From Prado023 sp963798745 (GTDB lineage Bacteria > Actinomycetota > Actinomycetes > S36-B12 > CAIYMF01), in the NCBI GenBank assembly GCA_963798745.1, contig CAWCUF010000010.1, forward strand, positions 124,001 through 188,000: a DNA stretch of 64,000 nucleotides. The letters run 5' to 3'. Position numbers and translations under genes: made by a program. Shown in pieces: positions 7,788 to 16,763 of the stretch. A model generated the notes under the pieces. The model worked only from the letters and a program-made list of their open reading frames with translations, had not been told where the DNA came from and did not search any database. How positions within the stretch are numbered: position 1 is the stretch's first letter; each line of letters begins with the position of its first letter.

Positions 7788-8942
7788 TCAGCCCACGGTC
7801 ACCGACGGGTCGCCGGCGACGTCCATCTCCTGCGCCAGACGCATGGCCTCCTCGATCAGGGTCTCGACGATCATCGCCTCCGGCACGGTCTTGATGACCT
7901 GGCCCTTGACGAAGATCTGGCCCTTGCCGTTGCCGCTGGCCACGCCCAGGTCGGCCTCGCGGGCCTCGCCGGGGCCGTTGACGACACAGCCCATGACGGC
8001 CACGCGCAGCGGCACCTCCAGGCCCTCGAGCCCGGCGGTGACCTGCTCGGCGAGGGTGTAGACATCCACCTGGGCCCGGCCGCACGACGGGCAGGACACG
8101 ATCTCCAGCCCGCGGGCGCGTAGGTTCAGGCTCTCCAGGATCTGCAGGCCGACCTTGACCTCCTCGACCGGGGGTGCGGACAGCGACACCCGGATCGTGT
8201 CGCCGATGCCCTTGCTGAGCAGTGCACCGAACGCGACCGCGGACTTGATCGTGCCCTGGAACGCGGGCCCGGCCTCGGTGACCCCCAGGTGCAGCGGGTA
8301 GTCACAGGACTCCGACAGCAGTTCGTAGGCACGGACCATGACGACCGGGTCGTGGTGCTTGACCGAGATCTTGATGTCACGGAAACCGTGCTCCTCGAAC
8401 AGGCCGGCCTCCCACAGCGCGGACTCGACCAGCGCCTCCGGGGTGGCCTTGCCGTGCTTCTTGAGCAGTCGCGGGTCCAGCGAACCCGCGTTGACCCCGA
8501 TCCGGATCGGGGTGCCGTGGTCGCGAGCGGCGGCGGCGATCTCCTTGACCTTGTCGTCGAAGGCCCGGATGTTGCCCGGGTTCACCCGCACCCCGGCGCA
8601 ACCGGCCTCCAGCGCGGCGAACACGTACTTGGGCTGGAAGTGGATGTCGGCGATCACCGGGATGCCGGACTTGCCGGCGATGGCGGGCAGCGCGTCGGCG
8701 TCATCCTGGCTGGGTACCGCCACGCGCACCACCTGACAGCCCGAGGCCGTGAGCTCGGCGATCTGCTGCAGCGTGCTGTTGATGTCGGCGGTCAGCGTGG
8801 TCGCCATCGACTGCACGCTGACCGGCGCATCCCCGCCGACCGCGACCGGGTGCGTCGGGTGCTTGAGCAGGATCTGGCGGGTCGTGCGCCGTGCGGCGAG
8901 GACCGGCGGGGGCAGGGCGGGCATACCGAGGCTCACAGACAT
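7788..8942 (-). CDS. ispG: 4-hydroxy-3-methylbut-2-en-1-yl diphosphate synthase
   Basis: A 384-residue [4Fe-4S] enzyme (GcpE) that converts MEcPP to HMBPP in the non-mevalonate isoprenoid pathway. Cluster ligands are visible in SCPSCGR and GCVVNGPGE. Other family blocks are VGGDAPVSVQSM, DIHFQPKYVFAALEAG and RINPGN-like VRVNPGNIRAFDDK. The ATG at 8942 gives MSVSLGMPALPPP. dxr, the pathway's second enzyme, lies upstream on the same strand beyond rseP and tauE. The adjacent mycobacterial homologues (Rv2868c-Rv2870c) have the same order without tauE. Confidence 0.96.
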   Translation of the reverse strand: MSVSLGMPALPPPVLAARRTTRQILLKHPTHPVAVGGDAPVSVQSMATTLTADINSTLQQIAELTASGCQVVRVAVPSQDDADALPAIAGKSGIPVIADIHFQPKYVFAALEAGCAGVRVNPGNIRAFDDKVKEIAAAARDHGTPIRIGVNAGSLDPRLLKKHGKATPEALVESALWEAGLFEEHGFRDIKISVKHHDPVVMVRAYELLSESCDYPLHLGVTEAGPAFQGTIKSAVAFGALLSKGIGDTIRVSLSAPPVEEVKVGLQILESLNLRARGLEIVSCPSCGRAQVDVYTLAEQVTAGLEGLEVPLRVAVMGCVVNGPGEAREADLGVASGNGKGQIFVKGQVIKTVPEAMIVETLIEEAMRLAQEMDVAGDPSVTVG

Positions 8943-9052
8943 GGGTCAAGTATCGCCTGCCCCGCGCAGAACGGCGCAGCCCGACGCAGACTCCTGCCCC
9001 ACTTCGGATCCGCTCCGGCGAGATCGCCGGAGCACCTGGGGATGGGACGCGC

Positions 9053-9844
9053 CTACGTCGAGGGGGCGGGGGCGGTCGTACGCGAGCGCTGGAGCATGCG
9101 GACGCCGGAGTAGGTGAGCAGGCCGGCGAACAGGATCAGGGCGATGCGCTCGGGCAGCCACTGGCCCAACGCCGAGCCGAGCAGTCCGGCCGGGACACCG
9201 GCCAGGCCGGCGATCAGGGCCACGCGGACCGCGACGAGGTCGTTGCCCAGATTCGTCACGGTCGCAGTCAGCGCGGTGAAGATCACCACCACAAGACTGG
9301 TGCCGCGCGCGGTGTCGGCATCGGAGCCGGCCAGCAGGACCAGACCGGGCACCAGCACGATCCCGCCCCCGACCCCGAGGAGGCCGGCCAGCACTCCGGC
9401 GGTGAGACCGACCAGCAGCAGGAGCACGAGCTCCCAGGGGCCACCGAGCCCGCCGATGGGGCCGGAGCCACCTCCGAGGACCAAGCGGGCGGCGGTGGCG
9501 ATGCTCAGCACGCCGAACCAGAACTGCAACCGCGGGATCGGGGTGCGCGGCAGCAACCGGGTGCCCAGTTGACCGCCCACCACGCCACCCATCGCGAGCA
9601 GCAGGCCGGCGCCGAGATCCACGGCGCCGGTGAGCGCATAGCCGGCCGCCGAGGCGGTGGCGATGGGTACGATCGCCAACAGGCTGGTGGCGCTGGCCCG
9701 GCGCTGGTCCAGGGCGAACCATGCGACCAGCAGCGGCACCATGATGATCCCGCCGCCCACTCCGAACAGCCCGGACAGCAGACCGGCGGCCAGCCCGATC
9801 CCCACCCCCCGCAACCAGACCCGCTGGGCAGTCTCGTCCGGCAC
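9053..9844 (-). CDS. TauE/SafE-family membrane permease
   Basis: A 263-residue polytopic protein with about eight hydrophobic segments in two repeated halves, each opening with a glycine-rich motif: GLFGVGGGIIMVPLLV near the N-terminus and GLLGVGGGIVLVPGLV in the middle. This duplicated motif defines the sulfite exporter TauE/SafE (DUF81) family, which moves small organic or sulfur anions; the substrate here is unknown. The GTG start at 9844 lies 7 bases after the rseP stop, so it is coupled to rseP. It sits between rseP and ispG, which are neighbours in Mycobacterium. Confidence 0.88.
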   Translation of the reverse strand: MPDETAQRVWLRGVGIGLAAGLLSGLFGVGGGIIMVPLLVAWFALDQRRASATSLLAIVPIATASAAGYALTGAVDLGAGLLLAMGGVVGGQLGTRLLPRTPIPRLQFWFGVLSIATAARLVLGGGSGPIGGLGGPWELVLLLLVGLTAGVLAGLLGVGGGIVLVPGLVLLAGSDADTARGTSLVVVIFTALTATVTNLGNDLVAVRVALIAGLAGVPAGLLGSALGQWLPERIALILFAGLLTYSGVRMLQRSRTTAPAPST

Positions 9845-9851
9845 GGGTCGC

Positions 9852-11213
9852 TCAGCCGAACAGCGAGATCGGGTTGACGATGTCGGCCAGGATGACCACG
9901 CTGGACACCCCGATCAGCAGCACACCGAACCCGTAGGAGACTGGCAGCAGCCTGGACACGTCCACGGGCCCCGGGTCCGCCGCGCCCCGCAGGCGGGCCA
10001 CGGTGCGCCGGGCCCCCTCGTAGAGCGCACCGGCAACATGCCCACCGTCCAGGGGCAGGACGGGCAGCAGGTTGAACAGGAACAGGAACAGGTTGAGGCT
10101 GGCCATCAGGCTCAGCAGGATCGCGAACTTGGACTTCACGGGTTCTTCGGCGGCCACGACCTCACCGGAGATCCGACCCACGCCCACGACGCTGACCGGG
10201 CTCTCGGGGTCGCGAGGATTGCCCACGACCATGTCCCGGGCCAGCTCGTAGACCCGGACCGGCAGCGAGACCAGGGCCCGGCCGCTGCGTACGGCGACAT
10301 CCCACATCACGACCGGCACCTGCCCGATCGGCTGCGCGACGTACTGCGACTGCGGCACCACTCCGATGTAGCCGGTGGTCACGATCTCGTCGCCGACCAG
10401 TCCGTCGTCGGTGAGCACGGGCCGGTAGGCGGTGGCCATCGCAACACTGACCTCACGCGCCCCGTCGGCCCCCTCGATGCCCAGGACGACCTCCTGCCCG
10501 GGATTGGCGCGGGTCACGTCGGTCAACTCGCTCCACTGCTCCACGGGCGTCCCGTTGATCGAGGTGATCTGGTCCCCGGCCACCAGGCCGGCGCTCACGG
10601 CGGGCGAGACCGGGTCCGCGTCGGTGCATTCGGCCTCGGACCGGCTGGCCGCGGGGTCCGCCAGGGCCGCCTCTGCGGCCTCCCGCGAGGCCATCACCGT
10701 CGGCACGCACCTACCCACCTCGGCCACGGTCGTGGTCGGCGTGGGGATTCCGATGCCGACCAGGAGCAGGCCGAACATGAGTGCTGCCAGGATCAGGTTC
10801 ATCGTGGGTCCACCGAGCATGACCACGACCTTGCGCGGGGCACTCAGTCGGTAGAACAGCCGCTTCTCGTCGCCGGGGGCGACCTCCTCCCAGGCCGCCG
10901 CGCGGGCCTCCTCGGCCAGCATCTGGAACCGTCCGGTGGTCCCGCGGCCCGCAGAGCCCTGCGGAGCGCCCTTGGGCGGGGGGAACATCCCGATCATCCG
11001 GATGTAGCCGCCCAGCGGGATCCACTTGACCCCGTACTCGGTCTCCCGCCCACGCTTGGACCACAGGGTCGGGCCGAAGCCGATCATGTACTGCGGCACC
11101 CGCACGCCGAAGCGCTTCGCGGGCACCAGATGACCGATCTCGTGCAGGCCGATCGACAGCCCGACGCCGATCACGGCCAGCACGATTCCCAGCACGAACA
11201 GCATCGCGTCCAT
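9852..11213 (-). CDS. rip1: Site-2 protease (RseP/Rip1), intramembrane zinc metalloprotease
   Basis: A 453-residue membrane protease that cleaves substrates such as anti-sigma factors within the membrane. The zinc motif GLHEIGHLVPAK (HExxH) is in the first membrane segment, and the second metal-ligand block LLPVLPLDGGHV is near the C-terminus. Between them lies a periplasmic PDZ domain (SAGLVAGDQITSINGTPV). A family block just after the active site is VKWIPLGGYIRMIGM. The PDZ region carries a Cys pair (GRCVPTV, EAECTDAD) within an insertion. The ATG at 11213 overlaps the dxr stop (TGATG). The symbol follows mycobacterial usage. Confidence 0.93.
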   Translation of the reverse strand: MDAMLFVLGIVLAVIGVGLSIGLHEIGHLVPAKRFGVRVPQYMIGFGPTLWSKRGRETEYGVKWIPLGGYIRMIGMFPPPKGAPQGSAGRGTTGRFQMLAEEARAAAWEEVAPGDEKRLFYRLSAPRKVVVMLGGPTMNLILAALMFGLLLVGIGIPTPTTTVAEVGRCVPTVMASREAAEAALADPAASRSEAECTDADPVSPAVSAGLVAGDQITSINGTPVEQWSELTDVTRANPGQEVVLGIEGADGAREVSVAMATAYRPVLTDDGLVGDEIVTTGYIGVVPQSQYVAQPIGQVPVVMWDVAVRSGRALVSLPVRVYELARDMVVGNPRDPESPVSVVGVGRISGEVVAAEEPVKSKFAILLSLMASLNLFLFLFNLLPVLPLDGGHVAGALYEGARRTVARLRGAADPGPVDVSRLLPVSYGFGVLLIGVSSVVILADIVNPISLFG

Positions 11214-12466
11214 CAGCTCTCCCCCGCCTCGATCAGTTCCAGGGCCCGCCCGCGGGCCCATGAGTCAGCGGCCAGGACCGCCGGCACGCTGAAGTCGGGC
11301 CCCACGACCGGGGTGTGTTCGGCCAGCACGGCATCGATCGTGTCCACGATCCCGGTGAACGACAGCCGCCCGGCGCGGAACGCCTCGACCGCCTCCTCGT
11401 TGGCGGCATTGAGCACTGCCGGGGCAGTGCCGCCGGCGGCGCCCGCGGCGCGGGCGAGGCGAACGGCGGGAAAGGCGCCATCATCGAGTGGCTCGAAGGT
11501 CCAGGTGTGCACCGTGCTCCAGTCGAGCCCCGGTGCGGCCGCCGGGATGCGCTCCGGCCAACCCAGGCCCAGCGCGATCGGCAGGCGCATGTCCGGCGGG
11601 CTGGCCTGGGCCAGCGTCGAGCCGTCGACGAACTCCACCATCGAGTGCACCACGGACTGAGGATGGACCATCACGGTGATCCGGTCCATCGGGATGTCGA
11701 ACAGCAGGTGCGCCTCGATCACCTCGAGGCCCTTGTTGACCAGCGTGGCCGAGTTGATGGTGATGACCGGGCCCATCGCCCAGGTCGGGTGCGCCATCGC
11801 CTGCTGCGGGGTCACCTCGCCCAGTTCGGCGCGGGTGCGGCCGCGGAACGGCCCACCGCTGGCGGTGAGCACCAGGCGGGCGACCTCCTCGTGGCGGCCA
11901 CCGGACAGGCACTGGGCCAGGGCCGAGTGCTCGGAGTCGACCGGGACGATCTGCCCGGGCGCGGCGGCTGCGGTCACCAGCGGTCCGCCGATGATCAGCG
12001 ACTCCTTGTTGGCCAGGGCCAGGCGATGGCCCGCAGCCAGCGCGGCCAGCGTCGGGGCCAGGCCCACCGCGCCGGTCATGCCGTTGAGCACAACGTCACA
12101 CCTGCTGCCGGCCAGGTGCGCTGCGGCCTCCGGCCCGGTCAGCACCTCAGGTGCCCGACCTGCGGGCAGTGCGCGAGCCAGCGCGGACTGCAGCCCCGTG
12201 GCCCGCTCGGTCTGGGCGATCGCCACGCTCGGCACGTCGAACGCGGCAGCCTGCTCGGCCAGCAGGGTGGTGTTGGCACCACCGGCCGCCAGGCCCACGA
12301 CCCGGAACCGGTCCGGGTTGCGCGCGATCACGTCCAGGGCCTGGGTGCCGATCGAACCGGTGCTGCCCAGCAGGACGACGTCCAGGCGGCCCCGGCCGGG
12401 CCCACCGGCGGCCGCAGGCGCCACGGTCGCAGCACTGTCCGTACGCAGGTCCTGGGGCCGGGTCAT
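11213..12466 (-). CDS. dxr: 1-deoxy-D-xylulose-5-phosphate reductoisomerase
   Basis: A 417-residue NADPH-dependent enzyme that makes MEP from DXP in the isoprenoid pathway. Motifs: Rossmann LLGSTGSIGTQALDVI, LANKESLIIGG, VDSEHSALAQCL (metal and substrate binding), LTASGGPFRGR and VHPQSVVHSMVEF. The chosen ATG at 12466 leaves a short Ala-rich leader; a longer in-frame start exists at 12502 but adds an unconserved stretch. The gene heads the leftward operon dxr-rseP-tauE-ispG-GTPase and is coupled to rseP by a one-base overlap. Confidence 0.96.
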   Translation of the reverse strand: MTRPQDLRTDSAATVAPAAAGGPGRGRLDVVLLGSTGSIGTQALDVIARNPDRFRVVGLAAGGANTTLLAEQAAAFDVPSVAIAQTERATGLQSALARALPAGRAPEVLTGPEAAAHLAGSRCDVVLNGMTGAVGLAPTLAALAAGHRLALANKESLIIGGPLVTAAAAPGQIVPVDSEHSALAQCLSGGRHEEVARLVLTASGGPFRGRTRAELGEVTPQQAMAHPTWAMGPVITINSATLVNKGLEVIEAHLLFDIPMDRITVMVHPQSVVHSMVEFVDGSTLAQASPPDMRLPIALGLGWPERIPAAAPGLDWSTVHTWTFEPLDDGAFPAVRLARAAGAAGGTAPAVLNAANEEAVEAFRAGRLSFTGIVDTIDAVLAEHTPVVGPDFSVPAVLAADSWARGRALELIEAGES

Positions 12467-12521
12467 GTGCCCATTGTGACCGAAGGTCCGGCCCCGGCAC
12501 ACCGACCGGGTGTCCGCGGCC

Positions 12522-13538
12522 TCAGTCCTGCGGGTAGCCGTCCGGGTTCATGGTCTGCCACTTCCAGGTGGAGGCGACCATGTCCTCGACGGTGCGGGTC
12601 GCGTGCCACCCCAGGACCTCGGCTGCCCGCCCGGGGTCGGCCCAGCACGCAGCGATGTCACCAGGTCGCCGCTCGACGACGCGGTAGGGGATCTCCTTCC
12701 CCGAGGCCATGGCGAAGGCATGCACCATCTCCAGCACGCTGGTACCCCGACCGGTGCCCAGGTTGAAGACGTGGCGACCCGGGCGGCCCATCGCATGGTC
12801 CAGGGCGGCGAGGTGGCCGGCGGCGAGGTCGACCACATGGATGTAGTCGCGCACACCGGTGCCGTCGGCAGTCGGGTAGTCGTCGCCGTACACGCCCAGG
12901 AACTCACGGCGCCCCACCGCGACCTGGGCGATGAACGGCACGAGGTTGTTCGGGATGCCCGCGGGGTCCTCGCCGATCAGGCCACTGTCGTGGGCGCCGA
13001 CCGGGTTGAAGTAGCGCAGCAACGTCACCGACCAGTCCGGCTCAGCCACGGTCAGGTCGGACAGGATCTCCTCGACCATCACCTTGGTGCGCCCGTAGGG
13101 GTTCGTCGCGCCGACCGGGAAGTACTCCAGGATCGGCACGGTCTGCGGGTCGCCGTACACGGTCGCCGAGGAGCTGAACACGATCGTTCGCACCTGCGCG
13201 GCGTGCATGGCCTCGAGCAGCACGAGCGTGCCGGCCACGTTGTTGTCGTAGTACTCCAGGGGCTTGGCCATCGACTCGCCGACCGCCTTGAGCCCGGCGA
13301 AGTGGATCACCGTCTCGATGTCGTGCTCGGCGAACAGTCGGTCGAGCAGCGCCCGGTCGCGGATGTCTCCCTCGACGTGGCGCGGGTGGGTGCCGGTGAT
13401 CGCGTCGATGCGTTCGAACACCGCGCGCTTGGCATTCGAGAAGTTGTCGAGGATCACCGGTTCGATCCCGGCCTCGATGAGTTGCACGACCGTGTGGCTG
13501 GCGATGTACCCGGCCCCACCTGTGACCAGGACTGTCAT
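12522..13538 (-). CDS. galE: UDP-glucose 4-epimerase
   Basis: A 338-residue extended SDR that interconverts UDP-galactose and UDP-glucose. It has the NAD-binding loop MTVLVTGGAGYIASH, in which the usual third glycine is Ala13, the catalytic pair Tyr148/Lys152 in NPYGRTK, and YFNPVGAHDSGLIGEDP typical of GalE. The ATG at 13538 begins exactly at the Rossmann strand. It is the last gene of the leftward galactoside cluster, 61 bases after galK, and completes the Leloir pathway with galK (galT is not in the window). Confidence 0.93.
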   Translation of the reverse strand: MTVLVTGGAGYIASHTVVQLIEAGIEPVILDNFSNAKRAVFERIDAITGTHPRHVEGDIRDRALLDRLFAEHDIETVIHFAGLKAVGESMAKPLEYYDNNVAGTLVLLEAMHAAQVRTIVFSSSATVYGDPQTVPILEYFPVGATNPYGRTKVMVEEILSDLTVAEPDWSVTLLRYFNPVGAHDSGLIGEDPAGIPNNLVPFIAQVAVGRREFLGVYGDDYPTADGTGVRDYIHVVDLAAGHLAALDHAMGRPGRHVFNLGTGRGTSVLEMVHAFAMASGKEIPYRVVERRPGDIAACWADPGRAAEVLGWHATRTVEDMVASTWKWQTMNPDGYPQD

Positions 13539-13599
13539 GAGCCTGCTCCTGGGCCTGGTCGAGACATACTGCACGACGCGCTGCGGGCAACGGGGGCGC

Positions 13600-14775
13600 T
13601 CATTCCTGGACACCCCACACAGCAGGGTCGTTCGCGGCGAGCTCGTCGAGGTCGGTGATCTCCTGCGCCCCGTCGGCGCTGCGCACCACGAAGAACTCGG
13701 GCTCCAGGCCGGTACGCCGGGTGTACTCCGGGCCCACGGCGGCGATGAAGTCGGGCACCCTGGCCTCCTCGACGAGGTTGACCGTGCAGCCCCCGAAACC
13801 GGCTCCTGTCATCCGGGCCCCGACACACCCCGGCGCGGCCCACGCGGCCTCGACCAGCGCATCCAGCTCAGGACCGGTGACCCGGTAGTCGTCGCGCAGG
13901 GACTCGTGCGACTGTCGCATCAGCTCCCCCATGCGCTCGCGGTCCCCGGCCTTGAGTGCCTCGACGGCGGCCACGACCCGGTGCTGCTCGGTGGCGACGT
14001 GCCGGGCCGGGCCGCGCTGCTCCGGGGCCAGCCGTTCGAGCAGGCCGTCGAGATCCCCCGGCGCGATGTCCACGAGCCGCCCCACTCCCAGGGACCGTTC
14101 GGCGGACTCGGCAGCGGCCCGCCGCGCGTTGTACTCGCTGTCGACCAGACCGCGGCGCTTGCGCGAGTTGGCCACGACGACCACATCTGAGACGGGCATC
14201 GGGACCGCCTCGACCGCCAACGTCTCGCAGTCCATCGCCAGGGCGTTGCCCTGCTTGCCCCGAGCGATGATGAGCTGATCCATGATGCCGCTGGACACCC
14301 CGATGAACTCGTTCTCGGCCACCTGACCGGCCTGCGCGAGCCCGGTGGGGGTCACGCCCAGCGCGAGGATCTCGTTGAGCGCCACCCCGAACGCGAGCTC
14401 CAGCGACGCCGAGGAGCTCAGCCCCGCCCCGTTCGGGATGCTCCCGCGCACCAGCACGTCGAAGCCGTGCGGGATGTCTGCCCCCTGCACGCGCAGCGCG
14501 CTGACCATGGCCACGAGGTAGTTGACCCAGCCGGCCTCGTCGGCAGGGGCGTCGAGGTCCATGTCGACCTCGATCACGCCGGCCTGCGGGAAGTTGGCCG
14601 AACTCGCCCGGATGACCCGGTCCTCGCGGGCTCGCGCCCACAGCCAGGTTCCGCGATCGATCGCCATGGGCATGACCAGGCCACCCATGTAGTCGATGTG
14701 ATCGCCGATCAGGTTCGCGCGACCGGGCGCCTGGAACAACCGCATCTCTGCCATCCTTCGCTGATTCGCCGACAT
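13600..14775 (-). CDS. galK: Galactokinase (GHMP kinase)
   Basis: A 391-residue GHMP kinase that phosphorylates galactose at C1. Motifs: the substrate signature PGRANLIGDHIDYMGG (canonically GEHTDYN-G, so Glu to Asp and Thr to Ile here), ATP loop IPNGAGLSSSAS, GVSSGIMDQ (catalytic Asp region) and MTGAGFGGCTVNLV. The ATG at 14775 overlaps the GH42 stop (TGATG); internal ATGs at 14754 and 14745 are alternatives. The context (GH42 and GH36 upstream, galE downstream) supports galactose as substrate in spite of the altered signature. Confidence 0.9.
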   Translation of the reverse strand: MSANQRRMAEMRLFQAPGRANLIGDHIDYMGGLVMPMAIDRGTWLWARAREDRVIRASSANFPQAGVIEVDMDLDAPADEAGWVNYLVAMVSALRVQGADIPHGFDVLVRGSIPNGAGLSSSASLELAFGVALNEILALGVTPTGLAQAGQVAENEFIGVSSGIMDQLIIARGKQGNALAMDCETLAVEAVPMPVSDVVVVANSRKRRGLVDSEYNARRAAAESAERSLGVGRLVDIAPGDLDGLLERLAPEQRGPARHVATEQHRVVAAVEALKAGDRERMGELMRQSHESLRDDYRVTGPELDALVEAAWAAPGCVGARMTGAGFGGCTVNLVEEARVPDFIAAVGPEYTRRTGLEPEFFVVRSADGAQEITDLDELAANDPAVWGVQE

Positions 14776-16763
14776 CACAGGGATACGACCCGCGACTCGT
14801 AGGGCGCGAACTCGTGGCCCTGGAAGCTGATCGGTCGGTCTGTGTGGTTCAACGCCACAGCAACCTCGCCCTGCGGGCCGCTGCGCACGTACCACTCCAG
14901 CCCGTCGGGCGTGCGCAGCCCGCCCAGGTCGAGCTCCGCGACGAGATCGCCGATGACCTGGTCGAGCACTGCGGCATCGACTCCGCCAGCAACGTACACG
15001 ACCTGTCCGGCCCCGACCCGGTTGCGGGTGATCACCGCGCGATCGCGATACGACGAGTCGTCGTAGGCGAACAGGGTCTCGGCCGTGTCGGTGATGACCA
15101 GGTCCCGCCAGACGTCACAGGTGCCCGACACCCCGGCGTAGGAGCCGGTCCCGGCGATGGGAACGGTCTGGCCGGGTTGCAGCGATTCGACGACCTCGAT
15201 GGTGATCCCGCAGATGTCGCGGACCAGGCCCGGCAGCGGGATGCCGAAGTGCATCGAGTTGTCCCGGTCCTTGGAGCCGGTGCGGAACGAGAACACCACT
15301 GCGCCGCCGCCCTCGACGAAGGCCCGCAACCTGGCGGCCAACGCCTCGTCGATGATCTGCAGCACCGGCACCACCACGACCTTGTAGCCGGCGAGGTCCC
15401 GGGTGCTCGGCAGCACGTCGATGTGCAGGTTCTGGTCGTAGAAGGGCCGGTAGAGGCGCATCAGCTCGGTGATGAAGTCCAGCATGATGCTCTGCGGCTG
15501 AGCCCGCCAGCTCCAGACGTTGTCGACGTCGTAGAGGACTGCGACCTCGGCCGCAATGGGCGCGTTGAAGACCTCGGGGTACTGGGAGAGCTCGGCGATG
15601 CTGCGCTGCACCTCGTCGTGCTTGCGCCGCGCCTGGTCGTCGTGGTCGATGATGCCGAAGCAGTACTGCTCCGCACCTCGGGTCATGCTGCGCCAGCGGA
15701 ACCACAGCATGCTGTTGCAGCCGTGGGCGAAGGCCTGGTAGCCCCACATCTTCGCCTGGTCCGGTCGCGGCAGGTACCCGATCACGTCGTGGCCCTGGGC
15801 CCCCATGATCTGCTCGGTGATCCAGAAGTTCGCCTGGCGCAGGCCCCGGATGAAGTCCAGGGTGTAGGCGATCTCGGCCGGTTCGCGGGGTTCCTTCAAC
15901 CCTCCCCACACCGGGTAGTTGTTGTAGGCCACGAAGTCCAGGGCTGCCGCGTTCTCGGCGTGGTCGAACAGCTTGAGGAACCAGCCGCCGGCGTAGTTGT
16001 GGTTGACCGTCTGGTGCGCGCCCTTGTGCGCGCGGATGACCTCGACCTGCTGGTTGGCGAACGAGTTCACCGAGTGCGAGCGGTGCCGTGCCCAGTCCAG
16101 CCTGAGCCCCGGGTTGTGGGTGGTGATCGTGTGGACGGGCATCGGGATCTCGTCCCAGTCGTTGTACGTCTGCCCCCAGAAGATCGTGCCCCAGGCCTCG
16201 TTCAGGGCGTCGATCGTCACGTACTTCTCGGCCAGGAACGTCCGGAAGTCCGCATGCGAGGCCGGCGAGTAGTCGTCGTCGGAACCCTCATGACCCCATT
16301 CGTTGTCGACCTGCCAGCTGATGATCGCCGGCTCGGCGGCGAAGTGAGCGACGAGTTCGGTCACGATCCGGGTGCAGTACTGCTGGTACACCCGCGAGTT
16401 GAAGCTGTACTGCCGCCGACCGCCGAACACCCGGGTCTGCCCCTCGGCACTGACCGAGAGGATCTCGGGGTGCTTGTGCGCCAGCCAGGCCGGGAAGGTG
16501 GCCGTGGGCGTGCCGAACATCACCACCAGACCGTGCGCCTTGGCCCGCTGGATCACCCGGTCCCAGTAGGAGAAGTCGTACTGGCCCTCGTGGGGCTCCA
16601 TGAGGTGCCAGGCGAACTCGCCGACCCGGATCAGGGTGGCCCCCATGGCCCGGATCCGGGCCAGGTCCTCGTCGAGCATGTCGCTCGGCCAGTGCTCCGG
16701 GTAGTAGTCCACCCCGAAGTGCAACGGGGTGTCAGGCTGGTCGGCCCCGGTGGCCGCGCTCAC
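14775..16763 (-). CDS. GH42 beta-galactosidase
   Basis: A 662-residue glycoside hydrolase family 42 enzyme. The opening FGVDYYPEHWP is a family hallmark. The acid/base is Glu155 in WQVDNEWGHE and the nucleophile Glu317 in FWITEQIMGAQGHD. An (alpha/beta)8 barrel is followed by a trimerisation domain (LYDVDNVWSWRAQPQ) and a small beta C-terminal domain. No signal peptide, so it should act on imported beta-galactosides. The GTG at 16763 overlaps the stop of the preceding broken gene (GTGA). The same frame stays open up to 17033, but that extension belongs to the frameshifted fragment and is not part of this enzyme. Confidence 0.93.
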   Translation of the reverse strand: MSAATGADQPDTPLHFGVDYYPEHWPSDMLDEDLARIRAMGATLIRVGEFAWHLMEPHEGQYDFSYWDRVIQRAKAHGLVVMFGTPTATFPAWLAHKHPEILSVSAEGQTRVFGGRRQYSFNSRVYQQYCTRIVTELVAHFAAEPAIISWQVDNEWGHEGSDDDYSPASHADFRTFLAEKYVTIDALNEAWGTIFWGQTYNDWDEIPMPVHTITTHNPGLRLDWARHRSHSVNSFANQQVEVIRAHKGAHQTVNHNYAGGWFLKLFDHAENAAALDFVAYNNYPVWGGLKEPREPAEIAYTLDFIRGLRQANFWITEQIMGAQGHDVIGYLPRPDQAKMWGYQAFAHGCNSMLWFRWRSMTRGAEQYCFGIIDHDDQARRKHDEVQRSIAELSQYPEVFNAPIAAEVAVLYDVDNVWSWRAQPQSIMLDFITELMRLYRPFYDQNLHIDVLPSTRDLAGYKVVVVPVLQIIDEALAARLRAFVEGGGAVVFSFRTGSKDRDNSMHFGIPLPGLVRDICGITIEVVESLQPGQTVPIAGTGSYAGVSGTCDVWRDLVITDTAETLFAYDDSSYRDRAVITRNRVGAGQVVYVAGGVDAAVLDQVIGDLVAELDLGGLRTPDGLEWYVRSGPQGEVAVALNHTDRPISFQGHEFAPYESRVVSL

